64,000 nucleotides of DNA from Cladorrhinum sp. PSN259 (Eukaryota > Ascomycota > Sordariomycetes > Sordariales > Podosporaceae). Position 1 is the stretch's first letter; each line of letters opens with the position of its first letter. Shown here one piece after another: positions 62,304-64,000 of this stretch. The translations under genes were made by a program, and so were the position numbers. The notes under the pieces were generated by a model. It had not been told where the DNA came from, did not search any database, and was given only the letters and a program-made list of their open reading frames with translations. Location: NCBI GenBank assembly GCA_033725935.1, contig MU867130.1:112522-176521 (forward strand), written 5' to 3'.

Positions 62304-63850
62304 TCAATCCTTCTTAGAAGCCGGTGGCTGGCTCGATTCCCCTTCGATATCTTCATGCTGTGAGCTATCTTCAAGCCACGTTCCTTCTTCCCACCTAACT
62401 TCGAAGGTCGTGGTAACCTGAATATTATCTTTGCCCGGCTCATCCTGGTTGGCAGAGCTGGCCCCATCTACAATATCTGCAGGCTGGGCGTTCTGAGACG
62501 CCTCTGACAGCTGCCGTCGCGGTTGCGACGGGATAATTTGGTTGGGTGGTGGGGTATGCGATGGTGTATAATTATTTCCAATTACCTCCTGAGAAATTCT
62601 GCGGCGCGCGTTGACCAGTAAAAGTCGCAAGGGAGGCAAACTCCCGCAGAACATGGCGCTAAACTGCTCGATGGCGGACCAGATGACAATGTCAACATTG
62701 TCCCAGGTCGCGTCAAACGTGGCGCTGTACTGCACGACGTACTTCATCCGGATCATCGAAGTGAAACAGGCGCTGCGATAAATGAGCTTACGACAAGACG
62801 GTGTCAGTAGCAACAAACTACGTACAATGAACCGATACTGAATACTGCTAGCACCGCCAGGCGTCGACGGCGGTCAATTTGCAGCCGCCATACCTGCGGG
62901 ACAGGTAGGAGGAGAATGGCAACGTCCTCCAGAATGCTGAGTGCACCGTTGCTGTATGAAATAGCGGTTGCGTCAAGGCACTTGCGGCTAGTGACGTAGC
63001 GGTTCCAGATGGAATAGACGGGGAGACACTGTATAGCAGTAAGCAGAATATAAAGGATGCCGTGGCAGGCGAAGAAGGCGCTCAGGAGGTTGACGGCATA
63101 CCGGAACCTCCGCGCAGGGAAAATACGCCTATATACAAGCAGGATCGAGATCTTGCTAGCCATGAGGAGGAGCATATAGACCATCGACTCGGCGTAGAAT
63201 AACTAGTCCATAAGCGGCGGAAGCTGGCGGCTGGATGCAAAAAAAAAAAACTCACTTTTAGAATCAGGATACCATGGCCGGTTAGTATCGTCCAGTAATG
63301 CATGCCTAGGCCTAAACGGGCGCTGTAGAGATCGAGGATGGCGAGAGTGGCTAGCCAAACCTACATAGCTGTTAGCGCTAAATGTCTTAAAGCCCTCCGC
63401 GTCACGAAGATACTAACGGCAGCTACGATCGTTGCATAGTCATCTATCCATAGTCTCTTGGTATATGCCACTCTAGTATACAGTCGGAGTGCGATTACCG
63501 GGAATACCAAGGTGCAGCCGATTATTATCGTCTGTGTTATGTCCCGGCTCCTCGATGCCTTAGGATACCCAGTACATAATACAGTCTCCAGTTTCGCCGC
63601 GACTGCCGTTGGTCAGGGCGTTCTATCCACTTAGCAGCGGTATACAACAGCGATAACTTACTCACTTGATCTGCGTATAAGCAACTCGTCTGCGTACACG
63701 TCGATAACTCCGATTATAGGGAGATGTTTGTGCAGACATAGGATGCTACGTTCGCCAGGTCGCCGGTAAAATCTTTAAGAGCATGGACGATGCATCTATG
63801 CTTTTTATGCGGGTTAGATGCGAATGAGATGCAACAGGACGACGCTTACA
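62304..63850 (-). CDS. PTH11-like/rhodopsin-domain membrane protein, probably broken
   Basis: On the minus strand, exons about 63602-63418, 63360-63256, 63202-62826 and 62772-62304 splice in frame through introns of 53-57 bases. They encode membrane helices with the phrases RLWIDDYATIVAA, LGLGMHYWTI, ASKISILLVYRRIF and AIEQFSAMFCGSLPPLRLLL, the pattern of the fungal rhodopsin-type family that includes PTH11-like receptors. The last 100 residues are a polar cytoplasmic tail. A further exon at 63795-63662 carries SYVCTN and STCTQTSC, resembling the end of a CFEM domain, but a TAA at 63714-63716 interrupts it; CAA changed by C-to-T would explain this. The 5' end beyond 63850 could not be modelled. 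It may be a pseudogene or start further in. Ligand and role are unknown. Confidence 0.65.
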
Positions 63851-64000
63851 GTGCACGGAGGGCTCTGAGATAGAATTGTTGATTTTTGAGAAGCTGCAGG
63901 GTCCATACTGGGCTCAGTAGTAGAGACTAGGCTACAGGGAGCTGTGCCCTGTAGTGGTGCGTAGCGGAAGCGTTGCTGCTAAACGGTACGGTGGGAGGTT
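63851..64000. other. Window edge, upstream of the receptor-like gene
   Basis: A minus-strand ATG at about 63906 opens a short frame (MDPAASQKS) that could be the start of the receptor-like gene, but it does not join in phase to the next exon through the donor at 63849. Confidence 0.3.

Noticed and set aside
1..64000. CRISPR arrays, bacterial-type operons, ribosome binding sites, rRNA genes, telomeric repeats
   Set aside because: The window is fungal nuclear DNA; tandem repeats found have no spacer structure, and no rRNA or TTAGGG-type arrays are present.

Overview
The window looks like an accessory, gene-poor stretch of a filamentous ascomycete genome (Pezizomycotina, probably Sordariomycetes). 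The clues are 50-100 base introns with GTAAGT-like donors and CTAAC/CTGAC-like branch sites, a tRNA-Gln gene split by a 19-base intron, a fungal STAND/NLR with a HeLo-like partner, a fungal rhodopsin-type membrane protein, chromodomain genes, and dead transposons whose stop codons look like C-to-T damage of the kind left by repeat-induced point mutation (RIP). One run of ten N marks an assembly gap at 7221.

Bases 1-26,000 hold almost no conventional genes. They carry eight small paralogous genes (71-111 codons; 6.4, 11.2, 15.2, 16.0, 18.4, 21.3, 23.7 and 25.8 kb) that I do not recognise as any named family. All share a core of the type (Y/F)(L/I/M/F)xQ..(D/E)(D/E)..(Y)(G/T/S/E)R, followed about 30 residues later by a second hydrophobic block with a conserved Phe. 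Most also share a TATA box 125-180 bases before the start and a short first exon. Two use a GC-AG intron. This is my best candidate for an undescribed system.

Bases 26-33 kb are transposon territory: a terminal-inverted-repeat element, a RIP-damaged coding relic that may derive from an NLR, and inside it an ORF1-only LINE-like element with a perfect 18-base target-site duplication.

Bases 33-47.4 kb carry seven divergent paralogs with a shared, fungal C2H2-like zinc-binding module, on both strands. A SnoaL/NTF2-like gene follows at 49.8 kb, then a nest of LTR copies at 50.5-51.5 kb, then a chromodomain gene at 53.3-55.1 kb with a broken SANT/chromodomain relic behind it.

Bases 55.7-61.85 kb form one structured locus: a HeLo-like putative cell-death effector and an NB-ARC-TPR receptor transcribed divergently from a 233-base spacer. 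Both carry a matching amyloid-type motif, at the effector C-terminus and the receptor N-terminus, as in known fungal NLR/amyloid signalling pairs. The receptor ends in nine near-identical 126-base TPR units. A second, shorter copy of that TPR end and its 3' flank lies in inverted orientation on the far side of the effector, so the pair sits between inverted repeats that could recombine or exchange repeat units. The window ends in a PTH11-like receptor gene with a possible CFEM region that is interrupted by a stop codon.
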